This document shows, one piece after another, positions 43,627-50,941 of a DNA stretch of 50,970 bases. A program made the translations under genes and the position numbers. Numbering within the stretch: the stretch's first letter is position 1; every line of letters starts with the position of its first letter. Location of the stretch: NCBI GenBank assembly GCA_964513445.1, contig CAZEMM010000007.1, positions 1 to 50,970 of the forward strand. Reading direction: 5' to 3'. The notes under the pieces are model-generated. The model saw only the letters and a program-made list of their open reading frames with translations. It had not been told where the DNA came from and ran no database searches. Source of the DNA: Butyricicoccus_A sp964513445. GTDB taxonomy: Bacteria > Bacillota > Clostridia > Oscillospirales > Butyricicoccaceae.

Positions 43627-44085
43627 CTTTTATCGTAAAATAAGCACTGGGGGAATGTCCTGGGCGGAAGCATGCTGTTACATCGAGGGATGTATGTGAC
43701 ATTAGGACGGGGCCTCGCTTTCGCTGCGCTCACCTGCCACCGGCAGGCCGCGACCCACCGCGCTTGCGACGGGCGAAAACAGCTTGCAAACCGTACCGTG
43801 CCGTTTCTGCGGTGCGGCAACGTGAAGTGACCCACAGCCGCTCCTGATACCTAATGCGTCTGTGGGTCTTGTTGCCTTTTCAGCCCGGAGGGTTGCAAAT
43901 GCAAATTTTCACTTTGAGCGCTGAAGGGATTACCGTATCACGAACCCTTTACGCGCCAGAGTTTACAATTACAGGCCGTAACCCTCAGCGCGCAATGAAA
44001 CGCCCGTCAAAAACATTTGGCGTCGAGAGTTTTTGACGGGCACCTTGCGCCCTCTCCCTGCATGGTTTTAAAAGAAAGGGGCGTG
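43627..44085 (+). repeat. Dispersed repeat, copy D (long form with internal deletion)
   Basis: It shares the full 5' part with copy B, including hairpin GACCCACAG (43829-43837) with CTGTGGGTC (43860-43868), and the 13-bp hairpin (44002-44014 with 44029-44041). About 100 bp present in A, B and C are missing just after the latter, joining GGGCACC to TTGCGCCCTCTCCC. A second copy of AGGACGGGGCCTCGCTTTCG lies outside at about 44100-44119. To its left, 43575-43620 is a GGGAGGGAGGTGGC...GACGGAGGGA sequence that looks like yet another repeat type. Confidence 0.8.
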
Positions 44086-44170
44086 CTCCCAAGCACATTT
44101 AGGACGGGGCCTCGCTTTCGCTGCGCTCTCTCCCTGCCAAATTCTCACATTTGCTTGAAGAACGCCTGCG

Positions 44171-44857
44171 TTATGCCAGCGCGTCCGCAAGACCCTGCAC
44201 AATACCGTTGCCGAGCTGCTCCATATCCGCTTCGTCCGGCGTGTAGACGCCATCCTCATCCGGTGCAATATGAACCGTATAGGTGACTGCCTCGCCATAG
44301 GTCGGCTCGTCGTCCAGCTGTGCGTTGATCTCAGTGAACAGCAGTTTGAGCACATCGTTGACGACTGCGTTGGAGATATCCTCCTCCGCCATACCAACAT
44401 ACTGGGAATAATCCAGATTCTCAAGGTAATCCGATTGAATCTGCTCAATGTCCAGCGAGAGCTGCAATGGCTGAATGTCGACCGGGACGTCAAAGCTGCC
44501 GTCGTCATTTTCCGTCGCCTCGCCAACGGTGAACGACATGGAGGAGAACATCGCCTTGATGACAGCTTCCATTTGTTCGGATGCCTCGTCATCTAATACA
44601 ATGCCCTGCGCCTGCATTTCCGTGTCCATCATCTCCGGGATCTGACCAAAGATCTCGTCATATTCCGCCTGCACCTCATCGGCCGACTGGCCGGTGTATT
44701 TTGCCAGTGCATCGCGGTCTGCCGTGGAACCGGTCTTCATGTATTGCAGCGTGGCATTCATATAACCCGACGCGTCAAACTTTTGCGAGGCACAGCCCAC
44801 CACCAGTGTCACGGCCAATGCTGCCGCCATCAGCAGCAGTAAGCCTCTCTTTTTCAT
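44171..44857 (-). CDS. Lipoprotein of unknown function
   Basis: 228 residues with a classic lipoprotein signal (MKKRGLLLLMAAALAVTLVV, lipobox VVGC with Cys22). The mature part is acidic and helical (STADRDALAKYTGQSADEVQ, DDEASEQMEAVIKAMFSSMS), with a strand-rich middle (FDVPVDIQPLQLSLD). Its layout resembles DUF5105-type clostridial lipoproteins, but I do not assign a family firmly. GGAGG lies upstream of ATG 44857, and the promoter TTTTCA-N17-TATAAT (44921-44949) is directly beside the terminator of the micropeptide operon. Convergent with repeat D. Confidence 0.8.
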   Translation of the reverse strand: MKKRGLLLLMAAALAVTLVVGCASQKFDASGYMNATLQYMKTGSTADRDALAKYTGQSADEVQAEYDEIFGQIPEMMDTEMQAQGIVLDDEASEQMEAVIKAMFSSMSFTVGEATENDDGSFDVPVDIQPLQLSLDIEQIQSDYLENLDYSQYVGMAEEDISNAVVNDVLKLLFTEINAQLDDEPTYGEAVTYTVHIAPDEDGVYTPDEADMEQLGNGIVQGLADALA

Positions 44858-44920
44858 ACCCGTAAGTCCTCCTTGTGTTTTTGCATGCGGCGTTTACACC
44901 GGCCGCATCGTATTGTTAAT

Positions 44921-44949
44921 ATTATAACAGATCAAAACGGACTTGAAAA
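44921..44949 (-). promoter_or_regulatory. Lipoprotein gene promoter
   Basis: Minus-strand TTTTCA (44944-44949), 17-nt spacer, TATAAT (44921-44926). Confidence 0.55.
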
Positions 44950-44956
44950 GCATAGC

Positions 44957-44988
44957 AAAAGCCGCCGACGGTTTTTCGCGTCAGCGGC
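44957..44988 (-). terminator. Terminator of the micropeptide operon
   Basis: GCCGCTGACG and CGTCGGCGGC pair on the minus strand (44979-44988 with 44961-44970, one G-T type mismatch), followed by TTTTGCT. It lies about 50 bases beyond the third peptide gene. Confidence 0.75.
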
Positions 44989-45037
44989 TCTTGCGTGGAG
45001 TTATATAGAGTAAAAGAAGAGAGAAAAAGCAGTGTGT

Positions 45038-45154
45038 TTAGCGCATGTCATAGGTTACGGCTGCGCTCGGTGCAGTGCAGGTCGGCATTGCGTTGTGTTC
45101 AATCACTGTGCCAGCCAGAACAAGTGCAATGATCAGCAGCGTCATCATAATCAT
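45038..45154 (-). CDS. Micropeptide 1, single membrane segment (38 aa)
   Basis: Third gene of a tandem set. The product starts MIMMTLLIIALVLAGTVIE, a single hydrophobic helix, followed by a polar tail HNAMPTCTAPSAAVTYDMR that contains one cysteine. It shares the first 17 residues, an internal Met-Pro and the last four residues (YDMR) with micropeptides 2 and 3 but diverges between them, which argues for selection on both ends. AAAGGA lies 4 nt before this ATG and about 10 nt before an internal ATG (residue 3), so either may be used. I do not recognise the family. Export, membrane insertion or signalling are all possible. Confidence 0.7.
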   Translation of the reverse strand: MIMMTLLIIALVLAGTVIEHNAMPTCTAPSAAVTYDMR

Positions 45155-45204
45155 TTCATCCTTTCCATGGTTAAAATGCGGGTATTTATAAAAACGGTGT
45201 GCGC

Positions 45205-45312
45205 TCAGCGCATGTCGTAAACTTCTTCTGCGGTCTGATGCGGCATCGTAGAATGCGCCAGGACAGTACCAGCCAGAACAAGCGCAATGATAAGCAGCGT
45301 CATCATAATCAT
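45205..45312 (-). CDS. Micropeptide 2, single membrane segment (35 aa)
   Basis: Middle gene of the tandem set: MIMMTLLIIALVLAGTVLA, then HSTMPHQTAEEVYDMR. VLA before His resembles a type I signal-peptidase site, which would release a 16-residue acidic peptide; alternatively the whole chain is a membrane miniprotein. AAAGGA precedes it as in micropeptide 1. The coding sequence is identical in protein to micropeptide 3 and differs by about one silent base, showing a recent duplication with a 159-bp period. Confidence 0.7.
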   Translation of the reverse strand: MIMMTLLIIALVLAGTVLAHSTMPHQTAEEVYDMR

Positions 45313-45363
45313 TTCATCCTTTCTATGGTTCAAAATGTTGGAATTTATAAAAACAGTATGCGC

Positions 45364-45471
45364 TCAGCGCATGTCGTAAACTTCTTCTGCGGTCTGATGC
45401 GGCATCGTAGAATGCGCCAGGACAGTACCAGCCAGAACAAGCGCAATGATAAGCAGTGTCATCATAATCAT
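45364..45471 (-). CDS. Micropeptide 3, single membrane segment (35 aa)
   Basis: First gene of the tandem set, with the same protein as micropeptide 2. AGGAGG sits only 2 nt before the first ATG but 8 nt before the ATG at residue 3, so the functional product may be 33 residues starting MMTLLIIALV. It is preceded by a ~195-nt GC-rich leader with hairpins. Downstream genes follow at 51-nt spacings, consistent with one transcript ending at 44957. Confidence 0.7.
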   Translation of the reverse strand: MIMMTLLIIALVLAGTVLAHSTMPHQTAEEVYDMR

Positions 45472-45679
45472 TTCCTCCTGTCAAAATGCTAGAAATTGAA
45501 ATTGTCCATTCAGAGGGAGTCCGCAGCTCCGCGGCTGCTGCCGGCATCCCGTTTGCAGATGGTGTGAGAAATTCGTTTGCTTTGCGGACCGGCCTTGCGC
45601 CGGGCTCGCGGCAGTTTTTTTGTTGGCTGCTCATGCAGTCTGTTTTTTTGTTCTTTTCTCTTTTGTTGAGCCTATTATA
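45472..45679 (-). promoter_or_regulatory. Structured leader and promoter of the micropeptide operon
   Basis: A minus-strand TATAAT lies at 45674-45679 with a poor -35. The transcript leader would include GC-rich hairpins, for example GCAGC-TCCGCG-GCTGC within 45523-45540 and a CCGG-flanked stem near 45590-45604, before the AGGAGG site. The leader could regulate expression, or the -10 could be fortuitous. The remaining gap 45680-45878 is AT-rich with no gene seen. Confidence 0.4.
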
Positions 45680-45870
45680 TCGTGTATTCCTGCTTTTTAC
45701 TATAATTTTATTGCGGAACTTTCATCTGATTTTGCGCCTTTTTTCAACCGATGTTCCGGAAACTTTTATTTTCTTGCGGTTATCAATTTAAACCCTACAA
45801 AACCGATGGATTCGCACTGTGGCGTGATGGGAGCAGATCGCAGAATTATAGAAATATGTTACTTTCTATA

Positions 45871-45903
45871 AAAAAAGAGGCACACGCATAAAAAGCGTGT
45901 GCC
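45871..45903 (-). terminator. Terminator of the RCC1 gene
   Basis: On the minus strand GGCACACGC-TTTTTAT-GCGTGTGCC (45879-45903) is followed by TCTTTTTTTAT. It lies 125 bases past the stop, with a structured element between. Confidence 0.85.
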
Positions 45904-45905
45904 CG

Positions 45906-46025
45906 AGCCTGTAGAAAAAGTGAAATCTCATCGCATAGGATGCAGGGATTTCGTTATAAGCTGTGCGGATTACAATCTCGTCATTTTTGGCGGCATGTGC
46001 GTCAAAAATGACACTTCGACAGGCT
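45906..46025. repeat. 120-bp element with terminal inverted repeats
   Basis: Ends AGCCTGTAGAA (45906-45916) and TTCGACAGGCT (46015-46025) are inverted with one mismatch. Internal palindromes include TCATTTTTG (45981-45989) with CAAAAATGA (46003-46011). It sits between the RCC1 stop and its terminator. It looks like a small non-autonomous element or structured RNA tail; only one copy was noticed in this window. Confidence 0.5.
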
Positions 46026-46028
46026 GAA

Positions 46029-47273
46029 TTACTTGAGCGGTACATAGGTTGGCTTATATTTGTCATCCTTTGAGCCGATACCCAGTTGTCCGTACAGATT
46101 GCAGCCGAAGCTTTTGACCAGACCGTCGTTTGTGCGAATGACGCTCATAAAGCCGCCGGCGGCAATTGCCCCGACGTTGTCCGCGATCTCATACGGCTCG
46201 ACCTGACAGAAGATAGTCTCCTCACCCATAGAATAGGTGGCATCGCCGCGCTTCAGTCCGATTTGACCGTAGTTATTGACGCCCCAGCCCCATGCCGTTC
46301 CGTCCGTCTTGAGCGCGATGGTGTGCGCGCTGCCCGCGGCCACCTCGCTGACGTCCTCCATAATTTTGATCGGGGTGGTTTGAATCATATCCGTCGTGTT
46401 GTCAACATCTTTGGTGCTGATGGAGCCGACAGCCGCCTTGCCCCACGCGTACAGGTCGCCGCTGTCCGTCAGCGCGAGCGCGTGATAACGTCCGCCGCAT
46501 ACGACGCGGCTTACACCGTCCATCACCTTGACCGGAACCGACTGATACGGGTAGCCGTCCGCGTCCGTGCTGTCCGGCTGTGTGATGCCAAGCTGACCTT
46601 CCAGATCAGAGCCCCACGCGTACAGCGTGCCGTCTGATGTGACTGCCATCGAATAATCCAAGCCGGCGGAGACGGACATGACATCGTCCATCAGCTTATA
46701 TGGGATGGATTGGCAGGCATAGCCATCCTCGTCTGTCTGGTCGCATTCGCTGTCCGCAATGCCGAGCGCGCTGTCCTTGTTGCGTCCCCACACATACAAT
46801 GCGTTGTCCTTGGTGATAGCAAGGGCGTGCCTGTCGCCTGCGGCGATGTACGCAACGTCCTCCATGATTTTTTCCGGCTCCATACGGCTGATGTTCATGC
46901 CGTCGCCCATCTGATAGCTGGTGTTGTCGCCCCACGCGTATAAGTCGCCGTTGCTGCAAAGCGCGAAGGACAGCTCATCGCCCGCTGCAACCTGAACGAC
47001 CTTTTTCGGCAGCTCGATCTCAACTAGATTGGTTTTGTTGTCACAGGTGACGTCGCCCAGCTCGCCCTTTGCGTTGTGCCCCGTCGCCCATACGTCGCCG
47101 CTGTCGTCCACCAGCAGCATATGATCAACGCCGCAGGCAATCTGCTCGGAGCTTGTTTTGGATGTCGCGCCGTCCCGCATTAAGCCGATAAACATTGCAA
47201 TGCCGACGATCAATCCTACAATGACCGCACCGATCAGCGTTACAATGATCTTGTTTCGTTCTTTTCCTGTCAT
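46029..47273 (-). CDS. Membrane-anchored RCC1/BLIP-II-type beta-propeller protein
   Basis: 414 residues. An N-terminal membrane helix (about 9-32, IVTLIGAVIVGLIVGIAMFI) with a cytoplasmic KERNK end is followed by seven or so RCC1 repeats of about 50 residues. Each has the VxAGxxHxLAL and DGxLYAWGxNxxGQLG patterns (for example VAAGDELSFALCSNGDLYAWG, IAAGDRHALAITKDNALYVWG). This is an extracellular propeller for protein or ligand binding; the partner is unknown. It has its own extended -10 promoter at 47342-47347 and a terminator at 45871. Codon use resembles the neighbours. Confidence 0.88.
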   Translation of the reverse strand: MTGKERNKIIVTLIGAVIVGLIVGIAMFIGLMRDGATSKTSSEQIACGVDHMLLVDDSGDVWATGHNAKGELGDVTCDNKTNLVEIELPKKVVQVAAGDELSFALCSNGDLYAWGDNTSYQMGDGMNISRMEPEKIMEDVAYIAAGDRHALAITKDNALYVWGRNKDSALGIADSECDQTDEDGYACQSIPYKLMDDVMSVSAGLDYSMAVTSDGTLYAWGSDLEGQLGITQPDSTDADGYPYQSVPVKVMDGVSRVVCGGRYHALALTDSGDLYAWGKAAVGSISTKDVDNTTDMIQTTPIKIMEDVSEVAAGSAHTIALKTDGTAWGWGVNNYGQIGLKRGDATYSMGEETIFCQVEPYEIADNVGAIAAGGFMSVIRTNDGLVKSFGCNLYGQLGIGSKDDKYKPTYVPLK

Positions 47274-47341
47274 GAATATGCCTCACTTTACTGCCGGAGA
47301 TCCTGTCTCCGGTTGCTTTGCAGACAACGCTGCATCGTCTT

Positions 47342-47350
47342 ATTATACCA
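47342..47350 (-). promoter_or_regulatory. RCC1 gene promoter (extended -10)
   Basis: Minus-strand TGGTATAAT with TATAAT at 47342-47347; a weak TTGCAG lies 17 nt upstream. Confidence 0.5.
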
Positions 47351-47421
47351 TTGATTGTACTGGACTGCAAAACCTTTGCGCATTTTACACAGAATTTTCA
47401 CAGGGCGGATATGGTTGGCCG

Positions 47422-49191
47422 TCAGCGGACATCGGAATACATATTGTATAAATCACTATAAATTCCACCTGAAGAAATCAATTCGTCGTGCGTACCCTGC
47501 TCCGCGATGCCGTCGGCAGTGAGCACGAGGATGCGGTCCGCGCCGCGGATCGTGGTAAGGCGATGCGCGATGGTAAATACCGTGCGTCCATGCGCCAGCT
47601 TTTCCAGTGATTGCTGGACAACGTGCTCGCTCTCATTGTCCAGCGCGCTGGTCGCCTCGTCCAGAATAAGCACAGGCGGATTCTTGAGGAAAACGCGCGC
47701 GATGGAGATGCGCTGTTTTTGTCCGCCGGACAGCTTGACACCGCGCTCACCGATAAACGTGTCATAGCCGTACGGCAGCTGCGAGATAAATTCATCCGCG
47801 CCTGCCAGCGTTGCCGCCCGAATAATGTCCGCACGCGACGCGCCTGGCCTGCCGTATTCAATGTTGTGTGCGATCGTGCCGGAGAACAGATAGTTGTCCT
47901 GCTGTACGACGCCGATGTGGGAGCGCAGCGCGTGGAGCCGAAGCTTGCGCACATCCACGCCGTCCAATTTGACGCATCCGCTCGTCACATCGTAAAATCT
48001 AGGGATTAAATTACAAAGAGTAGTTTTTCCGCTGCCGGATGGGCCGACGATCGCGATGCTCTGTCCCGCGTCCACATGTAAGTTGATATGGCCGAGCACC
48101 TCGCCCGCGTCATCTTCATAGGAGAATGACACGTCGTCAAAATCCACCGTGCCGCGCACCTCGCCGCAATCCACCGCATCCGGCGCATCGGTGATCTCCG
48201 GCTTTTCGTCCATGATTTCCAAAAAGCGATCAATGCCGGTCATGCCGCGCTGGAATTGCTCCATAAATTCCACGATGCGGCGGATAGAGGTGAGCAGCGT
48301 CTGAACATATAACAGATAGGCGACAAAGTCTGCCGCTTCAATCGCGCCGCGCAGCAGGAACAGACTGCCGCAGACGATGACGATGAGGTTCATCAGGCCG
48401 TCAAAGGCGCGCGTCACGGCGTTAAAGCCTCCCATCCAGTAGTAATTTTTCTTTTTTAATTGCAGCCACCGCTGATTGCCGGCGTCAAATTTGTCCTGCT
48501 CGGTCTGCTCCTGCGCAAACGATTTGACCACGCGGATGCCGAGCAGCGAATCCTCGACCTGTGCGTTGATCTCTCCGACCTGCCAGCGCGTTGCCTTAAA
48601 GGTCTCGCGCATTTTGCGGTTAAAGCGATAGCAGCACAGCAGCATAAGGGGCAGCACGGCAAAGGTCAGCAGCGTGAGCGGCAGGTTGACCGACAGCAGG
48701 ATACCGAAGGCCACGGTGATTTTCAGCCCCGCGATAAAAAATTCCTCCGGGCAGTGGTGTGCAAACTCCGTCACGTCAAACAGGTCAGAGGTGATGCGCG
48801 CCATCAGCTGGCCGACCTTCGCGTTGGCGTAATAGCGGAAGGACAGCGTGTGCAGATGGAAAAACAGGTCGCGGCGCATATCGGTTTCCACACGTGCGCC
48901 CATGACATGGCCGATGTTCGCCATAAAATAAGTGCCGGCGCAGTCGATGACGCGCATCACGGCGTACAGCACGCCCAGCCGCACGACCAGCGAGACCGTC
49001 AGCAGCTCGATGCGGTACTGCGCGATGCTGGTGATATAGCGCACGATAATCGGCAGGGCCAGCTCGCATACGGTCGTCATTGACGCGCAGAACAGGTCGA
49101 GCAGCAGTATGCCAAGATAGGGCTTAAAATATGGGGCAAATCGACGCAGCAGTTCGCCGGTTGAGCGCGTGTGCCCGGTGTCGTCATTCAT
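47422..49191 (-). CDS. ABC exporter, fused permease and ATPase
   Basis: 589-residue half-transporter of the MsbA/LmrA type. The N-terminal six-helix membrane domain (about 1-310) is followed by an ATPase with Walker A VGPSGSGKTTLCNLI, the Q-loop VQQDNYLF, signature LSGGQKQRISIA, Walker B VLILDEATSALD and H-loop IAHRLTT. It would act as a homodimer, since no partner half is adjacent. The substrate (drug, lipid or peptide) cannot be read from sequence. AAAGGAAG precedes the ATG, and the promoter TTGCAA-N17-TATGCT lies at 49230-49258. Confidence 0.93.
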   Translation of the reverse strand: MNDDTGHTRSTGELLRRFAPYFKPYLGILLLDLFCASMTTVCELALPIIVRYITSIAQYRIELLTVSLVVRLGVLYAVMRVIDCAGTYFMANIGHVMGARVETDMRRDLFFHLHTLSFRYYANAKVGQLMARITSDLFDVTEFAHHCPEEFFIAGLKITVAFGILLSVNLPLTLLTFAVLPLMLLCCYRFNRKMRETFKATRWQVGEINAQVEDSLLGIRVVKSFAQEQTEQDKFDAGNQRWLQLKKKNYYWMGGFNAVTRAFDGLMNLIVIVCGSLFLLRGAIEAADFVAYLLYVQTLLTSIRRIVEFMEQFQRGMTGIDRFLEIMDEKPEITDAPDAVDCGEVRGTVDFDDVSFSYEDDAGEVLGHINLHVDAGQSIAIVGPSGSGKTTLCNLIPRFYDVTSGCVKLDGVDVRKLRLHALRSHIGVVQQDNYLFSGTIAHNIEYGRPGASRADIIRAATLAGADEFISQLPYGYDTFIGERGVKLSGGQKQRISIARVFLKNPPVLILDEATSALDNESEHVVQQSLEKLAHGRTVFTIAHRLTTIRGADRILVLTADGIAEQGTHDELISSGGIYSDLYNMYSDVR

Positions 49192-49229
49192 TGGGAGGTC
49201 GCTTCCTTTCAGAAAAGATCATAACTGTA

Positions 49230-49258
49230 AGCATAGCGTAAAACGGCGAAAGTTGCAA
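49230..49258 (-). promoter_or_regulatory. ABC exporter promoter
   Basis: Minus-strand TTGCAA (49253-49258), 17-nt spacer, TATGCT (49230-49235). Confidence 0.5.
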
Positions 49259-49358
49259 GATGTATGCGCGCTGCAATTTTTTCCGGAGACGAATCCTGCT
49301 GTCTGATCGGCCCTGTGCTAAAATCTCTGGTTTTGCGCTGTTTTTTTGACTGCTGCTG

Positions 49359-49367
49359 TGGTATAAT
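49359..49367 (+). promoter_or_regulatory. mrp promoter (extended -10)
   Basis: TGGTATAAT at 49359-49367, about 44 bp before the start codon; no -35 at proper spacing. Confidence 0.5.
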
Positions 49368-49410
49368 ACCGTATATTGAACGCGAAAACGTATGAAGGAG
49401 TTGAAGCATT

Positions 49411-50223
49411 ATGGGCTGTAATCATGATTGTGAGAGCTGTTCGTCTGGTTGCGGTGAGCAGGAATCCCTGCGTAAGGAGCCGCACAGACTGTCCCATATT
49501 AAAAAGGTAATCGGCGTTGTCAGCGGCAAGGGCGGTGTCGGCAAGAGCCTGTGTACGTCCATGCTGGCAGTGACGATGCAGCGCCGCGGCGCGCATTGTG
49601 CGATTTTGGATGCCGATATCACCGGTCCGTCCATTCCGAAGGGCTTTGGCCTGACCGGTACGCTGGGCGCGACAGATGATGGCGTCTATCCGATGTCCAC
49701 GCGCACGGGCATTGAGGTCTGTTCCATCAATCTGCTGATGGAGGACGCAACTGACCCGGTGGTATGGCGCGGCCCGATTATCGCCGGTGCGGTGCAGCAG
49801 TTCTGGACGGACATCGTTTGGACGGATGTCGATTATATGTTTGTGGACATGCCTCCCGGAACGGGCGACGTCCCGCTGACGGTCTTTCAGTCGCTTCCGG
49901 TAGACGGCATCGTCGTTATGACGTCTCCGCAGGAGCTGGTCGCCGATGTCGTCACCAAGGCAGTCAAGATGGCGGAGATGATGGACATTCCGATCATCGG
50001 GATTATTGAAAACTACAGCTATTTCCAGTGTCCGGACTGCGGCAAGCGGATTTCCGTATTCGGTGAGAGCCATGTCGACGATATCGCGCGGCAGCATCAG
50101 CTGGATGTGCTGGCCAAGCTGCCGATCGACCCGCAGCTGGCGGCGGCGTGCGATGCCGGTACGCTTGAGGCGGCGCAGTTCCCCGATCTGTCTGCGGTCT
50201 GCGATAGGATCGCGGCGCTGTAA
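49411..50223 (+). CDS. Mrp/NBP35-family Fe-S cluster carrier ATPase
   Basis: P-loop ATPase of the Mrp/ApbC/Nbp35 family that holds and delivers Fe-S clusters to apo-proteins. It has 270 residues. The N-terminus is Cys-rich (CNHDCESCSSGCGEQ), as in Nbp35 proteins. It has the deviant Walker A VVSGKGGVGKSLC, LDADITGPSIP, VDMPPGTGDVPL and a CPDC pair (YFQCPDCGKR) for cluster bridging. AAGGAG lies upstream of ATG 49411. It is monocistronic. Confidence 0.93.
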   Translation: MGCNHDCESCSSGCGEQESLRKEPHRLSHIKKVIGVVSGKGGVGKSLCTSMLAVTMQRRGAHCAILDADITGPSIPKGFGLTGTLGATDDGVYPMSTRTGIEVCSINLLMEDATDPVVWRGPIIAGAVQQFWTDIVWTDVDYMFVDMPPGTGDVPLTVFQSLPVDGIVVMTSPQELVADVVTKAVKMAEMMDIPIIGIIENYSYFQCPDCGKRISVFGESHVDDIARQHQLDVLAKLPIDPQLAAACDAGTLEAAQFPDLSAVCDRIAAL

Positions 50224-50247
50224 AGGGAAAATCCAACGGCAGATTGT

Positions 50248-50286
50248 AAAGTGCACTGCGGCAGTGTTCGCGGTGTGCTTTTTGCT
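50248..50286 (+). terminator. Weak terminator after the Mrp-family gene
   Basis: AGTGCAC and GTGTGCT pair with G-T wobbles and are followed by TTTTTGCT; CACTGC-G-GCAGTG forms an alternative stem. Confidence 0.45.
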
Positions 50287-50341
50287 GTATCTAACATAGA
50301 TTTTACGCGGCGGATGTGCTACAATATAGACATAGAGGGGG

Positions 50342-50941
50342 ATGGATATGCGGACGGAAGCAACGATTGAAAAAAGCCTGCGCACGACGGAATCGATGTA
50401 CAGTATGATGCGGTGTGCAAGCGGCTGTTGTCTGAAAAGATGATACTCGCACGGATTATGAAATCCTGTCTGGAGGAGTATCAGCACTGCGATGTCAATG
50501 AGATCGCAGAGAAATATATCGAGGGTACGCCGCAGATCGGTGAGACACCGGTCGCACCGGATGAGACAAATACCGCGAGGATTCGCGGCGCAAACAATGA
50601 GGATTCGACCATCCATGAGGGTGGTCAATTATGACATCCGCTTTTACGCGACCGCGCCGGCTTCCGGCGATTTGATTGGACTGATCATCAACGTAGAGGC
50701 ACAGAATGATTTTTATACTGGCTATCCGCTCATCAAACGAGGGCTGTATTATTGCAGTAGATTGATTTCCGCACAATATGGCACGGAATTTGCAGAGGGT
50801 CATTATGAGGACATCAAAAAGGTATATTCTATTTGGATTTGCATGAATCCGCCCAAAAACCGACAGAACAGCATCACGCGCTATTACATTGCCGAGGAAA
50901 ACATAATAGGTGATGTGAAGGAGCATTCCTGTAATCCGTAA
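50342..50941 (+). pseudogene. Decayed Rpn-type PD-(D/E)XK nuclease/transposase gene
   Basis: Remnant of the Rpn-like putative transposase family (PD-(D/E)XK), recognised from YDAVCKRLLSEKMILARIMK, DVNEIAEKYIEG, YDIRFYATAP, LIINVEAQNDFYTGYPLIKR and VYSIWICMNPPKNRQNSITR. The frame is broken twice: the opening segment (from ATG 50342 or 50348) shifts near 50400, and the second shifts back near 50620, where HEGG should run into VNYDIRF. It also stops early at 50941, whereas relatives continue well beyond. An extended -10 (TGCTACAAT, 50317-50325) and GAGGGGG precede it. Sequencing error at both sites is less likely than decay. Confidence 0.8.

Noticed and set aside
45199..45492. 97-codon plus-strand ORF with an internal duplication
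   Set aside because: It is the antisense image of the duplicated micropeptide genes; its direct repeats come from that duplication and it has no ribosome site.
45486..45791. 101-codon plus-strand ORF
   Set aside because: No ribosome site, composition changes sharply mid-frame, and it overlaps the leader of the micropeptide operon.
49318..50628. 436-codon minus-strand ORF
   Set aside because: Antisense to the Mrp-family gene and the Rpn remnant; no site or family features.
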